The notes under the pieces were generated by a model. That model ran no database searches. It was not told the origin of the DNA and saw only the letters and a program-made list of their open reading frames with translations. A program made the translations under genes and the position numbers. From assembly GCA_964615285.1 (NCBI GenBank), contig CAZTND010000015.1, positions 1 to 35,112 of the forward strand: a stretch of 35,112 nucleotides of DNA. The letters are read 5' to 3'. Each line of letters opens with the position of its first letter. Position 1 is the first letter of the stretch. Shown piece by piece: positions 1-8,500 of the stretch. The DNA is from RGIG4074 sp964615285 (GTDB taxonomy: Bacteria; Bacillota; Clostridia; Christensenellales; Borkfalkiaceae).

Positions 1-867
1 GGCACCCAGCCCATCTGCTTTGAAAACGCCGTCTGGGCGTACACCGTCGGCGCGGCGATCGCCATCAGGAAGGGCTGCAAGAAGGCGGCGGACGCCGCTT
101 CCGCCATCGGCATCGGCCTGCAGGCATTCTGCGTTCCCGGCTCGGTCGCGCAGAACCGCCAGGTCGGCCTCGGCCACGGCAATCTCGCTTCCATGCTCCT
201 CTCCGAATCCACGGAGTGTTTCTGTTTCCTCGCGGGTCACGAATCCTTCGCCGCGGCGGAAGGCGCCATCTCCATCGCGCAGAACGCCAACAAGGTCCGC
301 GTCAAACCACTGCGCGTTATTCTGAACGGCCTGGGCAAGGACGCTGCCTACATCATCTCCCGCATCAACGGGTTCACCTATGTCGAAACGGAGTTCGATC
401 ACTACACCGAGACCATCAAGATCGTCTATGAAAAGGCGTTCTCCGACGGCGACCGCGCCAAAGTGCGCTGCTACGGCGTGGACGACGTGCCCGAAGGCGT
501 CGCCGTCATGAAGCTGGAAAAGGTCGGCGTGTCCATCACGGGCAACTCCACCAACCCCACCCGCTTCCAGCACCCTGTCGCGGGCACCTATAAGAAATGG
601 TGTAACGAGAACGGCGTCAAATATTTCTCCGTCGCGTCCGGCGGCGGCACGGGCAGAACGCTCCACCCCGACAACATGGCGGCGGGCCCTTCCTCCTACG
701 GCATGACGGACACCATGGGTCGCATGCACTCCGACGCGCAGTTTGCGGGTTCTTCCTCCGTCCCCGCGCACGTTGAAATGATGGGCCTCATCGGCATGGG
801 CAACAACCCCATGGTCGGCGCGTCCGTCGCGGTCGCCGTTGCGGTCGAAGAGGGCATGAAGAAGTAA
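1..867 (+). CDS. GGGtGRT family protein (3' part, start outside window)
   Basis: The reading frame is open from the first base, so the gene begins upstream of the window; 288 codons are visible. The family signature GGGTGRTLHPDN lies about 70 residues before the end and identifies the uncharacterised GGGtGRT family (Pfam PF14057, recalled). The visible part is rich in Gly and Ala, with long apolar stretches and conserved-looking Cys (QPICFENAVW, STECFCF). I know of no established reaction for this family. The frame ends in VAVAVEEGMKK, followed directly by an intrinsic terminator, so this is the last gene of its transcript. The internal ATG at 193 is not the true start because the matching sequence continues upstream of it. 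Confidence 0.85.
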   Translation, partial: GTQPICFENAVWAYTVGAAIAIRKGCKKAADAASAIGIGLQAFCVPGSVAQNRQVGLGHGNLASMLLSESTECFCFLAGHESFAAAEGAISIAQNANKVRVKPLRVILNGLGKDAAYIISRINGFTYVETEFDHYTETIKIVYEKAFSDGDRAKVRCYGVDDVPEGVAVMKLEKVGVSITGNSTNPTRFQHPVAGTYKKWCNENGVKYFSVASGGGTGRTLHPDNMAAGPSSYGMTDTMGRMHSDAQFAGSSSVPAHVEMMGLIGMGNNPMVGASVAVAVAVEEGMKK

Positions 868-896
868 TTTTCCGGCGGGAAAATTCGTTGAAAAGC

Positions 897-930
897 AAAA
901 GCGGTTTGCCGGACGGCAGGCCGCTTTTTA
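897..930 (+). terminator. Intrinsic terminator after the GGGtGRT gene
   Basis: AAGCGG at 899-904 pairs with CCGCTT at 921-926, with an inner GCC/GGC pairing between them, and a short T run follows. It sits 30 bp after the stop codon. Confidence 0.75.
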
Positions 931-942
931 TACGGTTTTGCC

Positions 943-972
943 TTGACAATATATCCTGAAATATAGTATAAT
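943..972 (+). promoter_or_regulatory. Sigma-A promoter of the TIGR04076-type gene
   Basis: TTGACA (943-948) and TATAAT (967-972) are both perfect matches, with an 18-bp spacer. They lie about 45 bp before the start codon at 1017. The promoter probably also serves the VanZ-like gene, because no terminator separates the two genes. Confidence 0.8.
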
Positions 973-1016
973 GGGTACGCATACCATGAAAAAATAAAAA
1001 CGGAGAAAAGAAGGAA

Positions 1017-1385
1017 ATGAAGCGAGTGAAAATAACCGTCTTAAAGACCACGCTCGACAAAGAGCTGGCGGCGGAATACGGCGTCGCGGGGTTGACCGCC
1101 TGCCCGATGATGCGTGCGGGGCAGGTATTCTACGCCGACTATGCCAAGCCACAGGGGTTCTGCGACGAGGCGTGGAAGGCGATCTATCAGTATGTCTTTG
1201 CGCTGGCGCACGGCGCGGGGGCGGGCTTGTTTTATTACGGCGACTGGATACGCAGACCGGGCGTCGCCGTCTGTAGCTGCAACGACGGATTGCGTCCCGT
1301 CATTTTCAGGCTGGAAGCGACGGAAGAAGCGTCCGCTCTGAATTATATGCCGGTCGATCGTTCGGACGGGACGGCAATTGACTGA
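1017..1385 (+). CDS. TIGR04076 family protein
   Basis: A 122-residue soluble protein beginning MKRVKITVLKTTLDKELAAE. This N-terminus, the following GLTACPM segment and a Cys pair (CSCNDGLRP) near residue 85 match the small uncharacterised TIGR04076 family found in many anaerobes. The conserved Cys residues could bind metal or have a redox role, but that is inference and no reaction is known to me. The start is supported by AGAAGGAA 5-6 bp upstream and by the promoter at 943-972. The VanZ-like gene follows 68 bp later on the same strand. Confidence 0.75.
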   Translation: MKRVKITVLKTTLDKELAAEYGVAGLTACPMMRAGQVFYADYAKPQGFCDEAWKAIYQYVFALAHGAGAGLFYYGDWIRRPGVAVCSCNDGLRPVIFRLEATEEASALNYMPVDRSDGTAID

Positions 1386-1430
1386 ACGGCCCGAAAAATA
1401 CGTCATAAATAAGAGAATGCATACATAATA

Positions 1431-1450
1431 ATGAGGTAATATGAGGTAAT
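1431..1450 (+). repeat. Tandem 10-bp duplication spanning a ribosome binding site
   Basis: ATGAGGTAAT occurs twice back to back (1431-1440 and 1441-1450) just before the start codon at 1454. Each copy contains a GAGGT ribosome binding site. Only the second copy is at a usable distance. Confidence 0.85.
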
Positions 1451-1453
1451 ATT

Positions 1454-1963
1454 ATGGAAAAAGACAAGACAACTCTCATTGTGCGCTATATTTTTTTGGC
1501 GCTCTCTCTGGGGCTGATGTGCCTCATCTTTTGGTTCTCTTCCCAGGACAAAGAGGCGTCGGGAACGATGAGCGGCGAGGTCGGTTCGATCATCGCGGAT
1601 ATTTTGGAACCCATTCTTCCGAAGGAAACAACGGAAACCATTCAGACATATATCCGGCAGATCGCGCATTTCTTTCTGTATGCCTGTTTGGGGTTGAGCG
1701 TCAGTATTTTTATCTTTACGTTTTCCTTTCCACGCGGGCATGGGTGGGCTTTTTGGGCGCTTCCGTTGCTGATTTGCCTCGCCTATGCGTGCAGCGACGA
1801 GATACATCAGCTCTTCATTTCCGGCAGGAGCGGCAGTATCTTCGACGTCGGGATAGACGCTCTCGGTTTCGTTCTGACGACCGTGATTTGTAATTTTTTC
1901 CGCATTTTGTCGGACTGGTGCAAGAAACGGGCGCGGGCAAAGAAAAGGAAAGGCGGGGCGTGA
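1454..1963 (+). CDS. VanZ-like integral membrane protein
   Basis: A 169-residue membrane protein with about four hydrophobic segments (near residues 10-28, 70-92, 97-112 and 135-155). The VanZ family pattern is clear: FWFSSQ after the first helix, RQIAHFFLYACLG in the middle, then ACSDEIHQLFISGRSGS and DVGIDALG. VanZ gives low-level teicoplanin resistance in enterococci, but most chromosomal family members have no proven role, so resistance should not be assumed. The start has GAGGT about 6 bp upstream, in the second copy of a duplicated 10-mer. The C-terminus is strongly basic, consistent with a cytoplasmic tail. Confidence 0.85.
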   Translation: MEKDKTTLIVRYIFLALSLGLMCLIFWFSSQDKEASGTMSGEVGSIIADILEPILPKETTETIQTYIRQIAHFFLYACLGLSVSIFIFTFSFPRGHGWAFWALPLLICLAYACSDEIHQLFISGRSGSIFDVGIDALGFVLTTVICNFFRILSDWCKKRARAKKRKGGA

Positions 1964-2039
1964 CCCTGCATTGGTTCCGCGTGCGGTGCGGGAAAGACGG
2001 CGCGGCAAGACAACAATAAAACAGCAACTTCAAGGTGAA

Positions 2040-2067
2040 GGGCGGCTCTGCATGGGCCGCCCTTTTT
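2040..2067 (+). terminator. Intrinsic terminator after the VanZ-like gene
   Basis: GGGCGGC (2040-2046) pairs with GCCGCCC (2056-2062) across a 9-nt loop and is followed by five T. This is a clear rho-independent terminator 76 bp after the stop codon. Confidence 0.85.
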
Positions 2068-2117
2068 GCGTATGCAAATTCTTGCAGAACCCGCGTGAGA
2101 GCCGACGGCCCGCAGCC

Positions 2118-2151
2118 GAAAAGCTCCGCCGCCGACGCGGCGGAGCTTTTC
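2118..2151. terminator. Perfect 15-bp inverted repeat, likely bidirectional terminator
   Basis: GAAAAGCTCCGCCGC (2118-2132) and GCGGCGGAGCTTTTC (2137-2151) pair perfectly across a CGAC loop. The A run at the left foot and T run at the right foot would let it terminate in both directions. It is the second terminator-like structure within 80 bp and insulates the poly-G promoter downstream. The stretch 1964-2387 holds no gene that I can support, only these two structures, a promoter and a short direct repeat. Confidence 0.6.
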
Positions 2152-2232
2152 AAAACGTCGTAAATGGCCGTTTTTATGGCGTAAAAAACAAAAAAATGGA
2201 AAATTTGCAATATATTTGTGTACAATAAGCAA

Positions 2233-2260
2233 TTGACACGGGGGGGGGGTATGATATACT
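2233..2260 (+). promoter_or_regulatory. Promoter with ten-G spacer tract, candidate phase-variable switch
   Basis: TTGACA (2233-2238) and TATACT (2255-2260) are separated by a 16-bp spacer that contains ten consecutive G (2240-2249). Gain or loss of a G by slipped-strand mispairing would change the -35/-10 distance; one extra G would give the optimal 17 bp. The promoter lies about 130 bp before the lipoprotein gene and is the only good promoter for the operon 2388-8923. The hexamers and the tract are seen directly; phase variation is inferred by analogy with the poly-G spacer of Neisseria porA. Confidence 0.75.
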
Positions 2261-2310
2261 AATGGACGATGTTTTCTGTGCCGAAAGACGAGATCGTTCC
2301 GCTTTTCGAA

Positions 2311-2340
2311 GCGGGAGATCGGGAAGCGGCGGGAGATCGG
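2311..2340 (+). repeat. 12-bp direct repeat in the 5' leader of the surface operon
   Basis: GCGGGAGATCGG occurs at 2311-2322 and 2329-2340, an 18-bp period, inside the presumed untranslated leader between the promoter and the start at 2388. It could be a protein or RNA binding element or simply a duplication. I cannot tell which. Confidence 0.6.
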
Positions 2341-2387
2341 CGGACGGGCAGCGGGACATCGTAAAAAATAATTAGGAGAAGGAGTAA

Positions 2388-3675
2388 ATGAACAAGTTCA
2401 AAAAGTTGTTTGCAACGGGATTTCTCTTGTTCGGGCTGACGTTTTCGGTTGCTGCATGCGCGCCGCAACAGGAAACATTCGTTCCGCCCGAAACAGGGGG
2501 CAATGTCGTTACCATCAACGACGCTTACGACTGGAACGAGGACAAAACGGGTTCCACGCGCCCCGAACTGGGCGGCGGTTACGAGCCTGTGCTTCCCCCG
2601 ACGGAAGTCACCTTTACCATTTTGGAGGGGGCTGACGTGCGTTTTGCCGGAGGGGAAACGTCGCTTACGTTGCCGGTCGGGCAGTTGCTGTCCGCATCGG
2701 ATTTCGACGAGTCCACGTTGGACGGACATGAAATCGGCGGCATAGCGCTCTTTGACGACGACGGATCGGTCAGAGGATTTTTCGATCTCGGCAGCTTTGC
2801 CCCGACGGAGGCGGTGACCATTCTGCCGTATTGGGTGCCCGAAAACGGAGAAGCGTATGAATTCGGGTCCAACCGGGTGGGCGACTATTATTATGCCGCC
2901 GACGGTACGGATCTTTCGGAGAATTCCGCGTATGCGCTGACGACCGACGACGTGCTCATCGACGGTTATATGGGTAAGAGCATTTCGACGGGCGCGACAC
3001 TGACGGAGAATTCCTACTTCCGGTCCGTCACCGTCTGTGAACGGGAAGCGGGGCAGACTTATACATATTATTATAAGTTCTGTAATTACGGAGATGAAAC
3101 GATCTCCTTTACCGTACATCAGATGTTTACCGGGCATGCCTGGGCGAATGAATCGACCAACGTTTCTTCCGACGTCGTCACGCTGGCTCCCGGCGAAACG
3201 AGCGACTGGATACTTTTGACGGATGCAAACGAAAGTGACGACTCCAACACGCTGACGCTCATTCGTTTCAATCAGGACGTCGAGGGTTTCTCGCTCGGCG
3301 TTTCCATGGCGGTCGAAAACAGCACCGTCACGGAGCCGGCAACCATCACGCTCGACCTGCCCGACGGCTTTACGGTGTCCGACGATTACGAAAGGAACGT
3401 CATGACCAACGACCTGCTTGTATTGCCGGGCGCCTCCCAAATCACCAACAACACGGGGCATAACTTCCTCTACTGGGCGTATGCCGACGGTACTCCCGCG
3501 GTGGCAGGGGTGCGCATTCAGGGCGATATAACCCTTCGCCCGGTCCTGACCGAAGACGCCGTCATATCCATACAGGCTCCCGCCGGTTTTACGGTGTCCG
3601 GTTACCCCAAGACCGTGCAGACGGGCGATAAGCTGGTATTGCCTTCCGATGAAGAAATCACCAACAATACGGGCA
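2388..3675 (+). CDS. Modular repeat surface lipoprotein, N-terminal part up to assembly gap
   Basis: This is the first gene of the surface operon. It begins with a lipoprotein signal peptide: KKLFATGFLLFGLTF followed by the lipobox VAAC with Cys24, so the mature protein should be lipid-anchored outside the membrane. The start has GGAGAAGGAG about 5 bp upstream. Two kinds of beta-rich module alternate. Type A is about 70 residues and InlB-B-repeat-like (near 73-145, 318-390, and 390 into the gap), with patterns such as LPDGFTVSDDY, LVLPGASQITNNTG and GDITLRPVL. Type B is about 165 residues (near 150-318), with TYTYYYKFCNYGDETISFTV and a closing SMAVE. The frame runs into a 100-N gap and resumes in another frame at 3778; this is an assembly artefact. 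The ligand is unknown, and glycan binding is inferred only from the GH3 neighbour. Confidence 0.8.
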
Positions 3676-3775
3676 NNNNNNNNNNNNNNNNNNNNNNNNN
3701 NNNNNNNNNNNNNNNNNNNNNNNNNNNNNNNNNNNNNNNNNNNNNNNNNNNNNNNNNNNNNNNNNNNNNNNNNNN
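3676..3775. other. 100-N assembly gap inside the lipoprotein gene
   Basis: Exactly 100 N, which looks like a placeholder and not a measured length. The 21 bases just before the gap (3655-3675) are identical to the 21 bases just after it (3776-3796), both encoding ITNNTG. Either the contig ends overlap by one k-mer and nothing is missing, or near-identical repeat modules collapsed here. Joining on the overlap restores one open frame of about 866 codons. Confidence 0.95.
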
Positions 3776-5109
3776 AAATCACCAACAATACGGGCAGAAC
3801 GTTGCTTGGCTGGTATAACGCCGAAACGGGCGAGGCGGTCACATCTTCCGCCGTCGTCGAAGGTTCGATGACCATTGCGCCTTATTTTGAACACGAGAAC
3901 GGCACGGCTCTCGTGCCTTGCACGGGTGCGGACAACGCCACGGTGCCCGATTATGTCGGTCATTATGATGAGAACAACAACTATACCGACTGGACGGACT
4001 CGTCCGGCAACACAATAGCGCAGGACGAAGTGTTCAGGACCTCGACGAGTTACTACGGCGGACAGCGGGGCGTGCTCCTTGAATCGATTTCCGACCGCGG
4101 ATTTGTCGAACGTGACGCGTTCCGCTGCAAGACTGCGTCCAGTCCGGCCATGGACGGCGTCACTACATATCGCATTTACTATTCGATTACCAATCTTGGC
4201 ACGGAAAGTCTCAGTTTCCGCATCTATCAGGTTCTGAGCCAGGCCAATCTGGGTACGGCAATCGATCTCGGCGACATGACTTTCCCTGTGGGCGAAACGG
4301 TGACGTTCTCCGTTGATTTGTGCACCTCAAACAACAACCTGATGACCATGTTCCTGTTCAATGAGGCGGCGGACAGCGTCAGACTCAAGATCGATATGTC
4401 CATGGAACAGAAAGTTGAAACCGCAGCGGTCAGCGTGCAGCTGCCCGACGGGCTGACTCTGTCGGAGGACTATCAGGCGCCCACGCAGTCGGGCGGAACG
4501 TTCACGTTGCCCGACGCGTCGCAGATTGAAGGCCTGGACGAATATGACGGGCGTTTGATCGGCTGGTACAACGTTGCCACGGGCGCGGCAATCACGGAGA
4601 GTACGCTCGTTCCCGCGGGCGAAACGACCATCGCGCCTTATTTTGCCCTCGGTTCGGAGAATGCGGAGCAGCTCACCGTTGCGCTTCCTTCCGATAATGT
4701 GGGAATCGATCCGCAGTCGGGCATCACCGTCACGCGCGGCGATATGGAATACGCCAATTATGTGTACGGCCGTCGCCTTACGAGCGGCAGCGCATACGAG
4801 GAGGGCGCGTACTTCCGGGTCAAGACCGCGTATAACGTCGCCGAGGATTCTTCTTACAGGATTTACTACGTCATCACCAACGAGGGGACGGAGAGCGTTT
4901 CCTTCACCGTGAATCAAATCAACAGCGGAACGACCATCGTAGATGATTACAGTCGGGAGGTATCCTCCCTTGCCGTCGGGGAAAGCGTGTCTTTCTGCAT
5001 CGACATTACCGGTTTCACCAACACCAATCTGCTCTCTTTCTTCGTTATGGATTCCGCCGGCACGGGACTGAATCTCCACGTCGCCATGGCAATCGAGCAG
5101 CTGGCGTAA
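3776..5109 (+). CDS. Modular repeat surface lipoprotein, C-terminal part after assembly gap
   Basis: Continuation of the gene that starts at 2388, read in the frame with codons from 3778. It completes a type A module (TLLGWYNAETGEAV, GSMTIAPYFE). A type B module follows (TTYRIYYSITNLGTESLSF, VGETVTFSVDL, closing MSMEQ), then a type A module (VQLPDGLTLSEDY, RLIGWYNVATGAAI, TTIAPYF) and a final type B module (SSYRIYYVITNEGTESVSF, VGESVSFCIDI, closing AMAIEQLA). The order over both parts is A-B-A-A-B-A-B. There is no LPXTG motif and no C-terminal membrane helix, so anchoring relies on the N-terminal lipid. The next gene starts 20 bp downstream after GGAGGT, so co-transcription is likely. The type B module has no name that I recognise. 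Confidence 0.8.
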
Positions 5110-5128
5110 TGCATGGAGGTAAGAAATT

Positions 5129-5569
5129 ATGAATAAAGTGGCAAAATATTTTTCCGATTACAACAATAATCGGAGCGGCGCATATTATTTCATGCTCATC
5201 GTGGGCGTGGCGGCCGTCGTTATGGGGATTGTCAGCTGGGCGCTGCTCTCGTTTGCGGGGGACGTCTGGTTGGTTCCGCTGCTCACGCTGGGCGGATTGG
5301 CGCTGTTTGTCGTTCTGTCCCTTTTCGGGCTGGACAACTACGGCGTCGGCGCGATGGCGCTGTGCATCTTTGCGGCGCTTCTCGCCCTCGTTGTCGGCGT
5401 GTACGATTATTTCCTGACCGAAATACAAGCGCAGGCAATGGGCGCCGGGTTCGATCTTTCCGTCGTGGACGGACTGACGGAACTCATCGTATGCGCGGCG
5501 GCGTTGCTTGTCTGCGCCGTCGTGGCGAATGTGTTTTCCTGGGTTCGCGTAAAACCCAAAAGGAATTAA
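5129..5569 (+). CDS. Small four-helix integral membrane protein of the surface operon
   Basis: A 146-residue protein with a short polar N-terminus (NKVAKYFSDYNNNRSG), about four hydrophobic segments (near residues 18-42, 46-66, 70-92 and 116-138) and a basic C-terminal tail (RVKPKRN). GGAGGT lies 8 bp before the ATG. It sits 20 bp after the lipoprotein gene and about 15 bp before the GH3 gene, in a tight three-gene unit with one promoter and one terminator. I do not recognise a family. A role as a membrane partner or scaffold for the two surface proteins is inference from position only. Confidence 0.7.
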   Translation: MNKVAKYFSDYNNNRSGAYYFMLIVGVAAVVMGIVSWALLSFAGDVWLVPLLTLGGLALFVVLSLFGLDNYGVGAMALCIFAALLALVVGVYDYFLTEIQAQAMGAGFDLSVVDGLTELIVCAAALLVCAVVANVFSWVRVKPKRN

Positions 5570-5584
5570 GGAGGTATGGGACAA

Positions 5585-8500
5585 ATGGCTATCAGAAAAG
5601 CATTGCATACATTGGCGCGGATTCTGTTCAACATCGTTGCGGTTCTGTTCGGTTTCGTCATGCTGTTCAGCATCCTGACGACGGATGAAAACGTGGCGAA
5701 TCTCCTGACCAATTATGTGTTTCGGGACAAACCCGCCGACGTCACCTATTCCACGGGCGTCGAACCCGTGCGCTACAAAACGTGGTATTCCTCGGTGGAG
5801 GATACCCTGAACGGCAACGGCGAAATCGCCTGGCTGGCGCAAAGCGAGGGCACCGTCCTTCTGAAAAACGAAGGGAACGCCCTGCCGCTGGCGCAGAACG
5901 AAAAAGTCAGCCTGTACGGCGTGACGGCTTACGACCCCATGTATTGCCTTGACGGCGCGGGCAACAGTAAAATCAACGATCCCGCAGCCTACAACGGCTT
6001 GTCCGAAGTTTATCGCCGTCAGTTCTTCTATGAAGAGTTTGAAGAGGCGGGGCTGGATTTGAACAGCGATCTTTCCGATTGGTACAACTCTTCGGACGGC
6101 ATGTACTATTGGCGGCGGGACTATGTCGGCTTCAACGGATTGAGCGGTGACCGGTATAAGGGATATACGGGTAACAATAACGGCGCCCTGCCCGCCCTCA
6201 CCGAAGCGAATTGGTCGGAAATTCCCGAGACAAGCAAGGATCGTGATAATTACGGCAGCAGCACGACGGCAATCTATATCACGGGCAGAATGACCAACGA
6301 GTCCGCCGACCTCAATCCGGGAAGCGATGGGTCCGTCGGAGCGCAAGGGAACAATGACGGCGACAAGAGCAACGATTATCTGGCTTTCACCGATGACGAG
6401 AAGAATCTGTTGGAGGCGCTCGGAAAGAATTACGATAAGGTCATCGTCATCTTCAACCAGGCCAACCCGCCGCAGGAAGATATTCCCGCGCTCTTGAAAG
6501 ACTACGGCATCGAGGCGGCGCTCTGGATCGGTTATCCCGGTTCGGACGGCATCAAGGCGGTCGCCGAAATCATTACGGGACAAACCAATCCTTCGGGCGG
6601 TCTGTCCGCGGCGTGGTATGCTTCCCGCGAGGCAAATCCTTCCACGCAGAATTTTTCGATGAACACGTCTTCCAACGATAATGTCGTCAACGTCGAAGGC
6701 ATGTATGTCGGCTATCGCTACGCCGAAACGAGGTATGAAGACATTCTTCTCGGCAGCAGCAAAGCGGGGACTTACGATTACGGCACCAATATCTCCTATC
6801 CCTTCGGGTACGGACTGTCTTACTCGACGTTCTCCTATTCCGATCTGGAAGTGGTGCCCGACGAGGATCCCGACAAGAATTACTATTCCGGCGGCCTGAT
6901 GGCGGCGAACGACGCCAATTATACGGGCAATTACGGCGAACTCCGTCCGGAAGAGGAGCGGCGCGCGACCGGCTCGAACCTCGGCGATTGCGACGATTTG
7001 ATCGTGCGCGTTACCGTCACCAATACGGGAAGCACGGCGGGCAAAGAGATCGTGCAGGTGTATGTGCAGCAGCCCGTTTCCGAGCAGGACAGAGCGCACG
7101 GCGTGCAGAAACCTGCCGTTCAGTTGGTCGGCTACGGCAAGACGGACACCCTCGCCCCGAACGCGAGCGAAGTGGTCGAAATCAAAATCGACGCCAACAA
7201 ATGGTTTGCGTCCTATGACGACGATCTGACAAACGAAGACGGCACGACGGGCGGCTACGTGCTTTCGGCGGGCAATTACTACCTCGCCGTGGCGCGCAAC
7301 AGCCACGAGGCGGTCAACAGCATCTACCGCGCCAAGACGACCGGCGCGCTCAGCAGCGAACTCGACGACGAGTACGGCGCGGGCAGTGCGGACAATGTGG
7401 AAACGATTACCGTCTCCACGGCGCGTTCCAACAGCTATGCTTACTGGACGCAGGGCACGACGGACGACGTGCACAACCTGTTCGACGACATCAACCCGAA
7501 CAAGGAGGGCGGGTCCGGCAACGTGACGTTCTTCTCCCGTTACGATTGGGAAACGACCGCGGCAACGGGCACAGACGGCTTCATCGGGCAGCGCGCGACG
7601 AGCAGTTACGGCAGCGCCTATCAGAAAACCAGCGGTTTTGATCACAACAGAACGATTTCCGTTTCGGAGCTTGAGGCATACGCCGCATATTACGGGGTCG
7701 AGTACGATACGACGGAATATGACTTCGGCTGGAATGTCGACGCGCTGGACACGGACGACGCTTTGCAGCTGGTCGATCTGATCGGCGTGGAATACGATCC
7801 CGCCCGCGGCGCGACCGAGGAAGATATCGAAAAATGGCAGGCATTGCTCGGTGAAATGTCGACCGACGATTTCGACCGCTTGTTCTCGCAGGGCTTGCGT
7901 AAGACGTTGAGCGTCGAGAGCATCGGCAAGCCGGGCACCAACGATCAGAATGCCTCCAACGGTTTTGAGTGGCCGTTCAACCTCGGAAACGGCGACAGGA
8001 ACGGGGAATTTGAGAGTAAAAACGCCACATACGGCTTTATGAGCCGTTTCGATTCGGGCGCAGCCATCGCTTATCCCACGGGCTATCCCTGCGAGGGTAT
8101 CCGCGCGGCGACCTTCAACAACGACATCGCTTACCTCGTCGGGCAGGCGATGGGCGAGGATGCTCTTTGGGGCGGCGCTTCCGGTTTGTACGGCTTCGGT
8201 CTCGGCTTGCAGCGCAATCCTTACCACGGGAGAGCGGGCGAATTTTACAGCGACGACTCCTTCCTGACGGGTATGATCGGCGGGTATGAAACCAAGGGCG
8301 CGCAGTCCAAAGGACTGTATGTCTACAACAAGCATTTCGTGCTCAACGATCAGGAGACCCGCCGGAGCTACTACAGTTCCTGGCTGGATGAACAGACCTT
8401 CCGCGAAATTTATCTGCGCCCCTTTGAAATGGCAATCGAAATCGGCGACGCGATGAACGTCATGATCGCGTTCAACGAACTCGGCGATTCCTGGACGGGC

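Noticed and set aside
2262..2375. A 37-codon leader reading frame before the lipoprotein gene
   Set aside because: Its ATG lies only 2 bp after the -10 hexamer, upstream of the expected transcription start, so it would not be translated from this promoter.
3676..3818. Apparent early stop and frameshift of the lipoprotein gene
   Set aside because: It is caused by the arbitrary 100-N spacer. Joining the identical flanks restores the frame.
2259..3875. A 538-codon minus-strand frame opposite the lipoprotein gene
   Set aside because: It runs through the N gap and the promoter region, lacks recognisable motifs and is explained by codon bias of the sense gene.
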